Shown here: piece by piece, positions 24,323 to 34,499 of the stretch | Layout of the letters: each line of letters opens with the position of its first letter | How positions within the stretch are numbered: the first letter of the stretch is position 1 | The notes under the pieces: generated by a model | Seen by the model: only the letters and a program-made list of their open reading frames with translations | Told to the model about the DNA's origin: nothing | The model's database searches: none | Translations under genes and position numbers: made by a program | Assembly: GCA_019914995.1 (NCBI GenBank) | Contig: CM034129.1 | Span: 1,426,001 to 1,490,000 of the forward strand | DNA from: Acanthochlamys bracteata | Lineage: Eukaryota; Streptophyta; Magnoliopsida; Pandanales; Velloziaceae | Length of the DNA stretch: 64,000 nt | Direction: 5' to 3'

Positions 24323-26935
24323 TCAGCTTGCATTTTCATCAAACGGCTGGCGGTTTGCTCGCCTGAACCAGGTGTTGAATGCAGATACTAAGTGAGGGCA
24401 ATCGTCTATGTTTCTGGTGGAAAAGCTCAGGCACTGCGGAAGCAGTTCTTGAGAATCAGACATGGGCAGGGTGGATATAATCCTAAGGAACGTTTCCTCC
24501 AGCTCATGATAGAGGGCCTTGTGGCCAGAAGGAATTGGAGATCCTATATCTCTGCAAACATTGAGAACTGGAAGCCAGTCCTTCACAAGTTTCATCCTCA
24601 CCTGAAGACAACCAGGTTGTTAGAATGACCGCTGAAAGATTGTACTTATGATGGAAGTTGATCCAGTATTGGCATGAAACTTTGAATTCAAATGTTGGTA
24701 ATGCATTATCTATATGTTCTATCCAATTCATTGAATCATGCTGAAGCTTCCATTCAGACACATTGTGCTTATTACCCAACATGGTTCCTAAGACTAAACA
24801 AAATTATTACTGTCCACTGGGGTAGCAATATCCACCTAACAACAACGGCAAGTGAAACAAAAAGCTTTCAGTTTGCATACACCTTTTGCATCTATATAGC
24901 AACATTCTAATGCGAATGGAAACACACAAGTAATAGAACCACAGGTTTAAATTGTTGCTAATATCATTTCTCTTTTTTCATACACTGACCACATGCCAGA
25001 TAAAGTAAACCTTCTTTGAAGATATCTATTTATAAGTCACGTGACTGTGAAAGATCTGTCCCATTTGGTTAGCCCGTCAAAACATTAGCCCCATTTGGAA
25101 TAGATCTTCTAAGGACTAACTCTAAATAGCTAAGTGTTCATCCGTTCTTCACATACTTCATTATTGTACTTGTCAATTGTAAAGTTCAGTATGCAAATCT
25201 AATAGCTGAGAGAGAGCCACAATATTGATGTTCATGAGTCAAGGAATAGAAAGAAAAACAACTACACATTTATAAATAAGAAGTCCCATTATATAATAGG
25301 ATTCTTCTACATTTGTGTGAGGTGAAGCTCTCATTTATTGAATGTACGTACTATGCCAAAGAAGGTTTATGCATACATAACACCAAAGATGGTCACATGG
25401 GATCTTGGTTTAACCGGAGAATAACATAGGAGCTATCATTTCCAGCTCTTTCCTTCATTATATACTGCTCTGATAATGTTGTGAGTAAATGCTAACATGA
25501 GCCTGTCATTAGTTACTCCTGATGAATGACTTCGCAAGAAATTAATTATTCCATAGGCAGTTAAACATAACATCAATCAGTTACACAAGCATTAATCTGA
25601 ACTTTAAAACATCAGAACCCAATCAGTTACACAACCTTAACCTGAACACATATTGCAGCTAATATTCTTTTGAAAGTCAAGCAGCCACGACCATATTAAG
25701 TAAAGGAAAACAATCATATCATATCATGGCAATTGCAAGTCATGTAGTAGCGGCCGAACCTGTCTAGGTGCCAAAATAGAACCAGCAGCAACAGCATTAG
25801 CCAGCTTACTGGTACACCGCATCATGAGGGATGACAAACCCGGTGCGATATTTCTCCAAGCATCCTCCCTGAAAGTCTTCTGCAGGTCAGCAGCAAGTGC
25901 AGCCTGCTCGCTCCACTCTTTCACTGCAGTATCTGCCACACCCAACTCAATCATTCTCTCAACCAACCACAACAAATGCCTCGCATTCACCACTGCAGCA
26001 TGCAAACTCAGCCTCTGTATAGCTTCCGTCTCATCTCCATCACCAGCAACTCTAAAATCAGGGCTTGCATACTCTCCTAACAACTCTTTCACAGTTTCCA
26101 GACTCTCAAGGAAAGCTTTGTCAAGCACTCGACGAACCGATTCCCTTGCAGGATAATCACGCAACAACTTCGCAACAAAAGCCTTCACATTGGCAACCTT
26201 GGGATGGCTATGAATAGCAGAATGAATCAATCCATGGAGCATTTCTTCAGACGAAGCCGATGAAGGATTGGCATTATTAAACCGAGCGAGGAGATCAACA
26301 GATTCTTCTTGTCGTAAGAAAGGGATAACATTGAGAACAGTTTCTTCTTCCTCCTCAGTCCATGGAACAGCTTCGAGAAATCGAACACAGGAACGGACGC
26401 AATCATCGAACAAAAGCTCGAGGGCAACAGGGAGAATCTCAAGAGCATCTGATACTGATGAGATAGTGGACGCGAAATCGAGCGTGTAGAGAAGTTGAAG
26501 AACGGTTAAGTGCGGGGTGAAACTGTGATTTGAAACCTTGAGAGTTAGACTTCGAACCGAAGAAGAAGGCGAAGAAGAAGGGAGGTTTGATTGCCACCGA
26601 TCGGAGAGAAGAGCAGAGAAGTAACGAGAGCGGCGGAGGGCAGAGGAGTGCAGATGGAGATCGAGAGAAGAAGGCGGAGGAGAGGAGTCGGGATCTTCGA
26701 CTTGGAGACGGAGGAAAACGTCTGAGGTTGATGGATCGTTGAATCCTTCTATTGGAGAAGAACAAGAAGATGATGGATAGTTGTTGCTGATTTCATTGTT
26801 GTTTTCGTTGCTGTCGTTGTTGATTTTGGTATTGTTGTTGTCGTCGTCAGTGGTTGGTGGTGGCGGAGGAGAGGAGGAGGAGAGACGGCTGGAGCTGCCG
26901 GAACGCTGACGTTTGCGGAGGCTGCCGGCGATCAT
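24323..26935 (-). CDS. BTB/POZ domain protein (At1g63850/At5g60050 group)
   Basis: Two exons, 26935-25760 and 24601-24323, separated by a 1,158-base intron, encode about 484 residues. Such BTB proteins are generally thought to act as substrate adaptors of CUL3 ubiquitin ligases; targets of this subgroup are unknown. The N-terminus is low-complexity Ser/Pro/Asn. The BTB fold follows (about residues 70-190): STSDVFLRLQVED, HLHSSALRRSRYFSALLSDRW and LQLLYTLDFAS. A long helical region (VPWTEEEEETVLNVIPFLRQ, KAFVAKLLRDYPARESVRRV) continues to the C-terminus, where exon 2 adds VRMKLVKDWLPVLNVCRD. Exon 1 ends in phase 0 at CAG|GTTCGG; reading through gives only a few extra residues, so the spliced model is preferred. 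ATG 26935 is the only good start before the Ser-rich stretch. Confidence 0.85.
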
Positions 26936-27211
26936 CGGCGGAGATGTCTGAAAGAGAACTGAGATCTGGAAAATGGAAGTGGTTTCTGGAACGGAAGATG
27001 GAAATGGAATTGGATAAGATTGAACGGAAAAATGGTACCCACGTCACTGTGGTCTCGTCATCGTCGTGTCTATTGAAGTATCAATTATATTAATTAATGG
27101 CTTTATTATTACTGATAATGGATTAGCTCTGCCTCTCTGTGAAGTAACGCATAAGAAATTATTAGATAATTCCGGAGTATATGCCCCTTGGTTCTACGAC
27201 TTTAAAATTAA
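26936..27211. promoter_or_regulatory. Upstream region of the BTB gene
   Basis: Non-coding, with Gly/Arg-coding-like shadows only. Probably contains the leader and promoter of the minus-strand BTB gene. No specific element was assigned. Confidence 0.4.
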
Positions 27212-27375
27212 GGCGACGTGCGTTTGAAAACAATGAACTTTTAAATTTTTATATATTTTATAAATGTATAAAAAATTTATTTAAAAATTTAAAAAATATT
27301 AAAAAAAATTTATGTAATAAAATATTTTTATTATTTTTAAAAATTTTTATTTCATAAACAATTTCAAACACCTCC
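27212..27375. mobile_element. Short Tourist-like MITE (164 bp)
   Basis: TAA flanks (27209-27211 and 27376-27378) bracket a left end GGCGACGTGCGTTTGAAA and a right end TTTCAAACACCTCC, which pair through TTTGAAA and outer G/C bases. The core is A/T only. The left end resembles that at 40079 (GGTGCGTTTGAAAG), so both may belong to one subfamily. Confidence 0.6.
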
Positions 27376-27435
27376 TAAATACCGTATCAAGGTAACTTAT
27401 TCAATCCTTAAGGCTCATTACATAAGTTGAAAACA

Positions 27436-27504
27436 GGGACCTTGGTGGACTTGAACCACCATCTACCCAATAAAGGGTGCTCTTTCAAATTGAGCTAAAG
27501 ATCC
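27436..27504 (-). pseudogene. tRNA-like relic with shortened anticodon arm
   Basis: Read on the minus strand this 69-base sequence folds as a tRNA: acceptor GGATCTT pairs with AAGGTCC (one G-U), D-stem GCTC/GAGC, and a perfect T-arm GGTGG-TTCAAGT-CCACC. The anticodon arm is defective: ACCC/GGGT encloses only TTTATT, so a base pair and a loop base seem missing. It matches none of the plastid or nuclear tRNAs I can recall exactly. Probably a decayed or organelle-derived tRNA copy. Confidence 0.5.
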
Positions 27505-28332
27505 ACTTGCAAACAAGCAAAACAACAACTTACTACAAACGACAATTATTCAAGTCTAATTTCAAGTACTTCTTACATTTATATTATGCAACAGATTTTT
27601 AGTTTATGTGTAACAGATTTAGTTTAGCAATTACCGGCTTTGTCGCTAGCAACACCAACACACCACAGTAGTTCACCGCAAACTGGAAATTCACTGCTTC
27701 TTCCCTCTCTTCTATTAACATTTTTGCTCACAGCTAACTTGAAATTCACTCATAACTGCAACTACTATATGCTTCATCAAAAATATTACAAAGAGCGGCG
27801 CATAAAATACAGCTTACCTAATTTTTATTGCAATTGACATGCCAAAATGTGCAAATATATGCACTTTGGCATTCGCCATTATCACCCAAACGACGGCAAC
27901 TTTTTTTCCTACAACTGCTTGCAAGCAGAAGAAAACAAACTTGAGTACCACACAATTTTCTTTTAAAAATACGCTAAAACACAAAAAAAAAGTTTCCTTC
28001 TGTAACATAAATGCTTCAACATTCCAGTCTCCACTAAAGTGCTCAAATGTTCAAAACTGACCGTATTGCAATCTCCAGCGAAAAACATGGACTCCAAGAT
28101 CTGATGAAGAGAACATTTCGGAATATTTTTAACATAAAATTTTTCTAAAATAAAATAACATAATAAAATCTTAGTAAATAAACTTATTTTATATTTTTAA
28201 ATTTTTTAAATAATTTTTATAAAAAAATATAAAAATTTATTAGAAAATACAAAATAAAAATCACTTTTCCAGAACGCTGGAAAAGCAATCCAAGCGCTCC
28301 CTTAATTGCTTTCATCATGTAAAACTCTCTTA
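27505..28332. other. Intergenic AT-rich DNA with MITE debris
   Basis: No supported gene. At 28125-28307 an A/T-only stretch ends in GCAATCCAAGCGCTCCC followed by TTA, like a MITE right terminus; the left end is not recognisable, so this is probably a truncated element. Confidence 0.4.
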
Positions 28333-28591
28333 GGGATGTTTAGTAATGTTTATGAAATAAAATTTTTCTAGAATGAAAGATATTTTTATCTTTTTTTAAA
28401 AACGAGCTATATTTTTTTTATTTTCAAAAAAATAATAAAAATATACGATAAAAAGATCTCACTTTATAAAATTTTTCTACACTTTTTAAAATTTTAAATA
28501 AATTTTTTATATATTTATAAAATATGTATTGAAAAATGTGAAATAAAAAATTGAAAAAGAGTGTTGAAAAAAAACAATCCCAAACACCCCC
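28333..28591. mobile_element. Tourist-like MITE (259 bp)
   Basis: TTA on both sides (28330-28332 and 28592-28594) flanks a left end GGGATGTTTAGTAATG and a right end CAATCCCAAACACCCCC, which are imperfect inverted repeats. The core is A/T-rich with no ORF. Another similar right end (CACTCCCAAACATCCGC, to 28731) lies just beyond, suggesting a second, truncated copy next to it. Confidence 0.65.
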
Positions 28592-28934
28592 TTAAAGTCG
28601 CAAATTTTATTATTAATTTTTTAAGATAGAAAATATAAAGCTTATTTAAAAAATTTTATAAAATAAAAAGATTTTCTAAATATCTTTCATTTTATAATTT
28701 TCTTTTTTCAAAAACACTCCCAAACATCCGCTGTAGATGAAATACTCAACAACCTAACAAAGCCTTAAATGGACAGCACAAAATAATTACGGTCTCCCTA
28801 GAAACAGAATATCCTACAGTCTCCCCAAGTCTAGCAACAATGATGAAATATTGTAATCACTACATGAAAAGATAAAGAAATTCAATTTATCATTAAATAA
28901 CAGAAAGGAAAATAATTTAAACTTACAATCAAAC

Positions 28935-28973
<39 letters not shown>
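28935..28973. repeat. (TAA)13 microsatellite
   Basis: Thirteen uninterrupted TAA units. Confidence 0.97.
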
Positions 28974-28974
<1 letters not shown>

Positions 28975-29315
28975 TGCATCACAGCTAGCCAAGACAATCT
29001 ATTCAATCCTGTTACCTCAATCTCCAGCAATGTAGCCTCAGGAAATCCAGGCCACACAGACCATCCTAAAGAAACAGCTTCTTCAAGGAGCAGAGAATAT
29101 ATGCACCACCAGATATCTTCCAGCAATATGGTATCCATTTGAGTGTAGCGACACTTGATTTACCATACTGCTTGAACACTCCCAGCTTCTGCAAGAAGAA
29201 CTAGGTGATATAAATCTAAAAAAATATAGAATATACTGATCAGTTCTCAAAGATGAGAAGTGGATGAATACATGCTTCTCAAACAACCTTCCAGCCTTGC
29301 GACAAAATTTATCCA

Positions 29316-29428
29316 AGTCTAGCAGCAAAAACCCTGCAGGAGTAAAAGACTAGATGCTTAGCGCTGAAAACTTGTCAATAACACAAAGTCCAGTAGCAAA
29401 AACCCTGCAGCAGTTGGAGACTAGATGC
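29316..29428. repeat. Imperfect direct repeat pair (~45 bp)
   Basis: AAGTCTAGCAGCAAAAACCC (29316 on) and AAGTCCAGTAGCAAAAACCC (29386 on), both followed by TGCAG and then GACTAGATGC, form two diverged units about 70 bases apart. Confidence 0.7.
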
Positions 29429-29683
29429 ATGGCACCCAAATATTCAAAGAGCAAAACGAACTGCTGAAGCTAGATACCTGCTAATTCACCTTGCAAAACA
29501 ATGAGAAGCCCGAGATCTCCATGCACTTCTTCAAGATAAGCTAATAAGGTAAGTCTGAAGGAAACAGTAAAAGATGAGGCACTAATGGAAGAAAGAGAAG
29601 GGACGGAATCAGAAACTGGGACACAAGCAAATTCCTTTGCAGCCCACTTCCCCAAACACACCTAAAAATATAAACTTTTCTTA

Positions 29684-30895
29684 AAAATTGTTGCCCTGCC
29701 AAGCGAGGCGCACCCATCATGGCAAAGGTCACATGATGAATCAGCACCAGCATACGTTCCTTATTTGTTTGATACTCAACCTTCCAGTTATACAATCTGA
29801 ACTCCTCAGGGAACTTGGTATCGCCTTGGGCTTGGGTTCTAGTAGAACAAAAATATCAATATCTCACAGCTGATGAGTGTCATGATCCCAGCACATTAGC
29901 ACTACCTTCTCTCTTGGCACTACCAGATGAATCAAGCAGGTTTCACCCCTTGCTGACACAGACTGACACAAAGAAGAAAGCAGAAGAATCAAAACTGTGC
30001 TGAAGAGAAATCCAGTTGTCCTGTTGTTCTTGACTTGCTAACAGGATTCAGACATGAAAACCATCTCACAAAGTTCAAATCCACTGAATGCTCCACAGAC
30101 CAATTTTCCTTGGCACTGACACCTGCAGGCGGGGCAAATAGAACATAGAAAGAGACATATGGACATGACAATACGCATCAACCCACAAGTCTCCCGGCTT
30201 ACAAGAGTACAACTAATTCCTCTATGATGTTTCTACAGATTATGAAACAAAGCATCGCCTCAAGGTGGCGACCTTACATATATAAAGCTTAAGGAAATGA
30301 CCGTGGGGCAGGCACTGGCACCAGGGCAACAAAATAAAGTAAAAGTACAAAAGACAGTGCAATTTCAGTAACAACAAGACGCACTGACCTTATAACCTTT
30401 GGACACCGTTGTAACGAGCACTAGAACTCAAAATAGGATGTCCATCTTTACATCCCATATATGAATTAAGTGCTTAAATCATTTAATCTGAAGTCAGTTG
30501 AAAAACTAGGTAGCAAATAAGATTCCTACAATGTACGATGACGGGAAGTGCTAGGGCTACTGCGCCAAGAATTTCATCATGCAAAATTATAACTAAATAG
30601 CTCGTCACAAGAATTTGCTCTACCCTAATTAGATTACCTGAAACGAATAGGGTAGGTCCTATGTATATAACTGCGCTTGTAAACTAGGCATTGCCTCTCC
30701 CCGGGAAAAAACCAACCCCGTGCGATCTCCCCCCCAAAAACACGACAAAAGAATATTTTTTTTTATTAGGGGTTGTTGACCTGCCACGTGAGCGCACCCA
30801 ACATGGCAAAGGTCCTATCATAACAAAGAGTTAGCAACCATACCAACATGAGTTCCCTTCTCTGGTTTGATCCACTTCAAACCCAAGCCACTCAT
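29684..30895. repeat. Dispersed repeat pair flanking ~1 kb
   Basis: Around 29688-29785 and 30771-30890 the same diverged sequence occurs in direct orientation, with shared blocks TTGTTG(C/A)CCTGCCA, GCGCACCCA and CATGGCAAAGGTC, then CAGCATACGTTCC or CAACATGAGTTCC. It may be a remnant of a small transposable element or a duplicated exon. I do not recognise the family. Confidence 0.55.
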
Positions 30896-31800
30896 TATCT
30901 GTCTATTTTCATTCATGGAATAACAAGCATAACACTTCATTTCTAGAGCAAGAGGCATAACGTGAAACATCAACAATCTTCAGCATAACATGAAACATCA
31001 ACAATCTTCATCAGCAGAAACCTTTGCCTGAAGCAATCACCAAAAATTTCTTCAATTCTTTATGCAAAAACACCATCGGTTTGATCAAATGATCGACCAC
31101 ATCCCTCTTACGAAACTCCACCTATGAGGTTCCTTGGATTACCAAATCAGAGATCGCTGGATATATGTTGAATGACTGCAAAAGCAAATTTCTCAAAGCA
31201 GACATCAGGGTAAACAGAGTGATAAACCACTAATCGAACACCTCCAACAAAATAAAAGCATTACTTCCGAATCCGAGGCACATATTTGCTAAACAATGCA
31301 ACATTTCCAATTAACAAATAATTAAGGAAATTGTAGGCCAAAAAGACTGAAACTTCAATAATCATAAGGAGTTATATATAAATAAGATCAAGCAAGATAG
31401 ATCCAGAAAAAAAAAAGCCAAAAACAAGATTTGATTAGAAGACGATCAGAAATCATAATTTGACCTAAGCAGATTTACTGAGAGAACAAATTGTTATGGA
31501 ACCAGTATGATCCGTGACTATGCACGCAAACATAATCGAAATCTGTACGCAAAAAAATTGAGGGAAAAAAGTTAAAGCTGAGTTTCGAGAAATACAACCT
31601 GTATAGATCAAAAAACGACGCGAAAATCGACTTGATCTCGAAAACCAGCGGCAGATCTGAGATGGACAACTGCTTCAGTAGCAGATCTAGGGGTTCTTTG
31701 AACAAGAAATTATTTCGGTAAATTTGGGAAAGATAGAAAACAAGGAGAATATTCGCCCGGCATAAGAAATCAGGGCGTGGAGAAGAATGCAGAGAAAGGA

Positions 31801-32525
31801 AGGCTGAATATAGTCTCAGGAAAAAATAATAATCAATTTTTGTTCTCCGCCCGAATTATTCTCGTCGAAATCGTAGGCAGTTCTATAATAATCTCAGCAG
31901 CTATGAATCGTTGTACAATTACATAGCGTTTCACTGTTTATCGACCAGTTTCGGACGAAATAATTCCAACAGACTAGCTGCAAATGAATGAACGGTTAGG
32001 CGGTTATTGGACTTTAACTTTGAACTGCTTAGATTCAATCGTGGAAATCATACGAACGGTTGATATTAATTGCACCGGTATAAATGTGGCGGTTACTTGA
32101 CTTTGCGTTGTATTGCTTTTTTTTAACAATTTTTCGTGTATATCACGTGTCTGAACAGTCCAGCCATCAATGGGCTGACACAAATGGGCCTCCTACATAT
32201 TAATCTTGGCCCAACAGCTAATGTAATGTCTCATTCTAGAAATTTCTGAACACTCGTTAGTTGTAACACAATTGAATTTTTTTTAGACACTTAAAACATA
32301 GGTACCTAGTAAAACTAATGAAATAAACAATCTATACTCTTAAACACCAAAAAAAACAATATATACTCTTCGCAAATATAATTCGATTTTTAATTTAATA
32401 GCATAGGTTTCAATCCAGCACTTTAAAATGGTACAAAATATTTGGAGAAAATCTTCCTTTGGTAACAATTCATTATATAACATAGCTGGCCGAAATTTTC
32501 TCTACGTTGAACACGTGTTACAATC
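31801..32525. other. Intergenic, nothing recognised
   Basis: AT-rich sequence between the putative leader at 31.8 kb and the 3' end of the small gene at 32.5 kb. Contains the latter's 3' UTR. Confidence 0.45.
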
Positions 32526-33097
32526 TCAAGCCTTGTGTTCTTTCTGGTTCCTAGCTTTCTCCTTCTCTGTTACTTCACTCCCCTGTGATATGTCATAATC
32601 TGCAACAGACACCAACAAGAACGAAATAAACTCTTTAGCAATTTCAGTAAATTAATGTTGTAATCAAATTTATCGACAAAAATGATTAAATCTCAGGTTA
32701 CCATGGTGTTTCTTGTAAGCATCATTTGGTTCTTCAGTATCTTGATCATAAACTCCACCAAACCCTTCTTCATCACTGCGTGTTGAGTAACCTTCTCCAA
32801 ATGAATCAGCCATCACATCTCTACAACAATCAAAGAAAGTCAATCATCAGTTACCATCGACCACTTGAAGAAACAAAACAGTAAAACAGTTGGTTGCTAT
32901 TGAATTACTTACCCTTTCTTCTCTGTTTGTTCTTTGGTTTTCTTCTCCATCTCTGCAGGTTGACCTCCCAATGGGTAATAAGTTGTTAGTGTTCTCTGTT
33001 TCGGCTTCAAAGAGGAAATCTTTGAAACAGAAGAAGAATTGATCCAGGAAGGTTGCAGACGTAATCGAGCTAAACGGAGGCCTTCAACATGAAGCAT
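32526..33097 (-). CDS. Small acidic-tailed plant protein, probably organelle-targeted (function unknown)
   Basis: Three short exons, 33097-32913, 32820-32702 and 32599-32526, join in phase to encode about 125 residues. The first 40 or so residues (LARLRLQPSWINSSSVSKIS) are rich in Arg, Ser and Leu without acidic residues, like a mitochondrial presequence. The remainder is hydrophilic and probably disordered: EMEKKTKEQTEKKG, DVMADSFGEGYSTRSDEEGF, VYDQDTEEPNDAYKKHHDYD and a Lys/Glu-rich end. Such composition recalls small LEA-like or stress-related mitochondrial proteins, but I cannot assign a family. Phase 2 at the first donor (GG|GTAAGT) and phase 1 at the second fix the acceptors uniquely, which supports a real gene. 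Confidence 0.7.
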
Positions 33098-34499
33098 TTT
33101 AACACAACAAAACTTGAATCTGAATTCCCTCTGTATCGTAGAAAGCTTGGCCAGATCGACCAGTTCACAAGTTTATATTGGTTTCTTGCTTAGGTAACTT
33201 CGCGTAGTTGGCAAAGTGGCACAGGAATAAAGATGTTAGGAGAGTACGTGGCTCGAGCTGCATGGATTCAATGTCGTTGTCTTCGACATGAAAGTTCTAC
33301 GTGTAATTGTCTGGAAGGGGAACAAGTGTTGCATGACAACTCATTCACCTGTCTTTAATCACTGAGTTTTGTTCTTAACTTATCACACAGACAACCACCA
33401 CTATAATCATCTCAGGTAAATTTGTCAAATGGTAAAACTATGGAAACTAGAATTTTTTAGAGCTCTATACAGCTAGCTACTTTAGACCACTGTAAAAATG
33501 TAATTCTGTAGCCCTAAATTCAAGATGATTTGATCTTCCAGGTCATCTTGCCTCGTTTCCCATGGACTTCTATCTTGCGAAGCAGACTACAAATTCATAT
33601 TGTTATCGTTGGATCAACGACGACAAATTCATATTACCGGACATGAAGAATCCTCAACACCAGTTATCTGCTTCTTCCACCATTCGTCGATCTCCTGTTT
33701 GGAGCCTGGAACTATCCACTTCGTCCCCATCCAAAATCACCAATACCCTTGTACTCTCCTGTTGGTGATTGATGATCATGAATTGACGTACGCTAGCTCG
33801 CTGCGAAGAGAACCATCGCCTGATCACGTCCTCGGAGAACCTGCTGCGATATTCCGCTTGCTGCAGCACCTTCAATCGCCCCAGCTGGTGCGTTTTCTTA
33901 GGATTCGATTTTTTGTACCTTTAAAACAAATTGATTTTAAGCGCAGTTCAAATCTTAATATCAGCACAGTGAGACCTATCCCCCGGCATTGCCCGATCAG
34001 GCCTTACCACAACGCAAAAAGAGTAACGTCAGAGGCTGACATAAGAATCATTTTAGAGCTGAAAAGTTTCCACGATTCGTAAGCACGTATTCAGCATTGC
34101 ATCTCTACAACCAAAAATTATTTTTATTTTCTTTTCAAAGTGGAAGAACATTGATTAATGATAATAACAACAAAAGATACGTACATTCACTAACGTATCA
34201 GATCTTCTTAGCTTCTGGTGTTAGCTTTGCGAAGAAGCTCTTGAGATCAAACCTTTTCCGCTTTGCGTAGATTGCGGTTCATGTCTTGTACAGACAGAGG
34301 GATGCTTTCATGAGATCTAACGTTTACGTCAAACAACATACTCCAGAACAAATGGGACACTTCGTCTTTTTCTCCTTAATGAGAGAAGACAGACTACCAT
34401 ACAAACCAATGACAATCCGGACAAAAACTCTTTAACTACTCTTTAGAAAAAACCCTTCTCTTTGGAGCTGAACGAATTCTAAATTTCTGTGTTAAAATA
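33098..34499. other. Intergenic between divergent genes
   Basis: Promoter regions of the small gene (minus) and of the DUF3741 gene (plus). An open frame around 33600-34082 has no ATG start and no family resemblance, so it is not called. Confidence 0.45.

Larger units (their letters stand above)
28974..31800 (-). ncRNA. Possible minus-strand transcription unit without clear coding potential
   Basis: The right end (about 31599-31800, minus) looks like a 5' leader exon: pyrimidine-rich, ending CTATACAG|GTTGTA, a plausible donor. Leftwards to 29 kb, no reading frame is long or family-like, although several CAG acceptors occur. Two internal repeat pairs are present (see separate entries). A spliced non-coding RNA, a decayed gene or plain intergenic DNA are all possible; the strand call rests only on the leader-like end. 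Confidence 0.25.

Noticed and set aside
27436-27504. Functional tRNA gene
   Set aside because: The anticodon arm is too short for a normal seven-base loop and five-pair stem.
33600-34082. 160-codon plus frame and an overlapping minus frame
   Set aside because: No ATG start on the plus strand, no recognisable domain, and the two overlapping frames cannot both be real.
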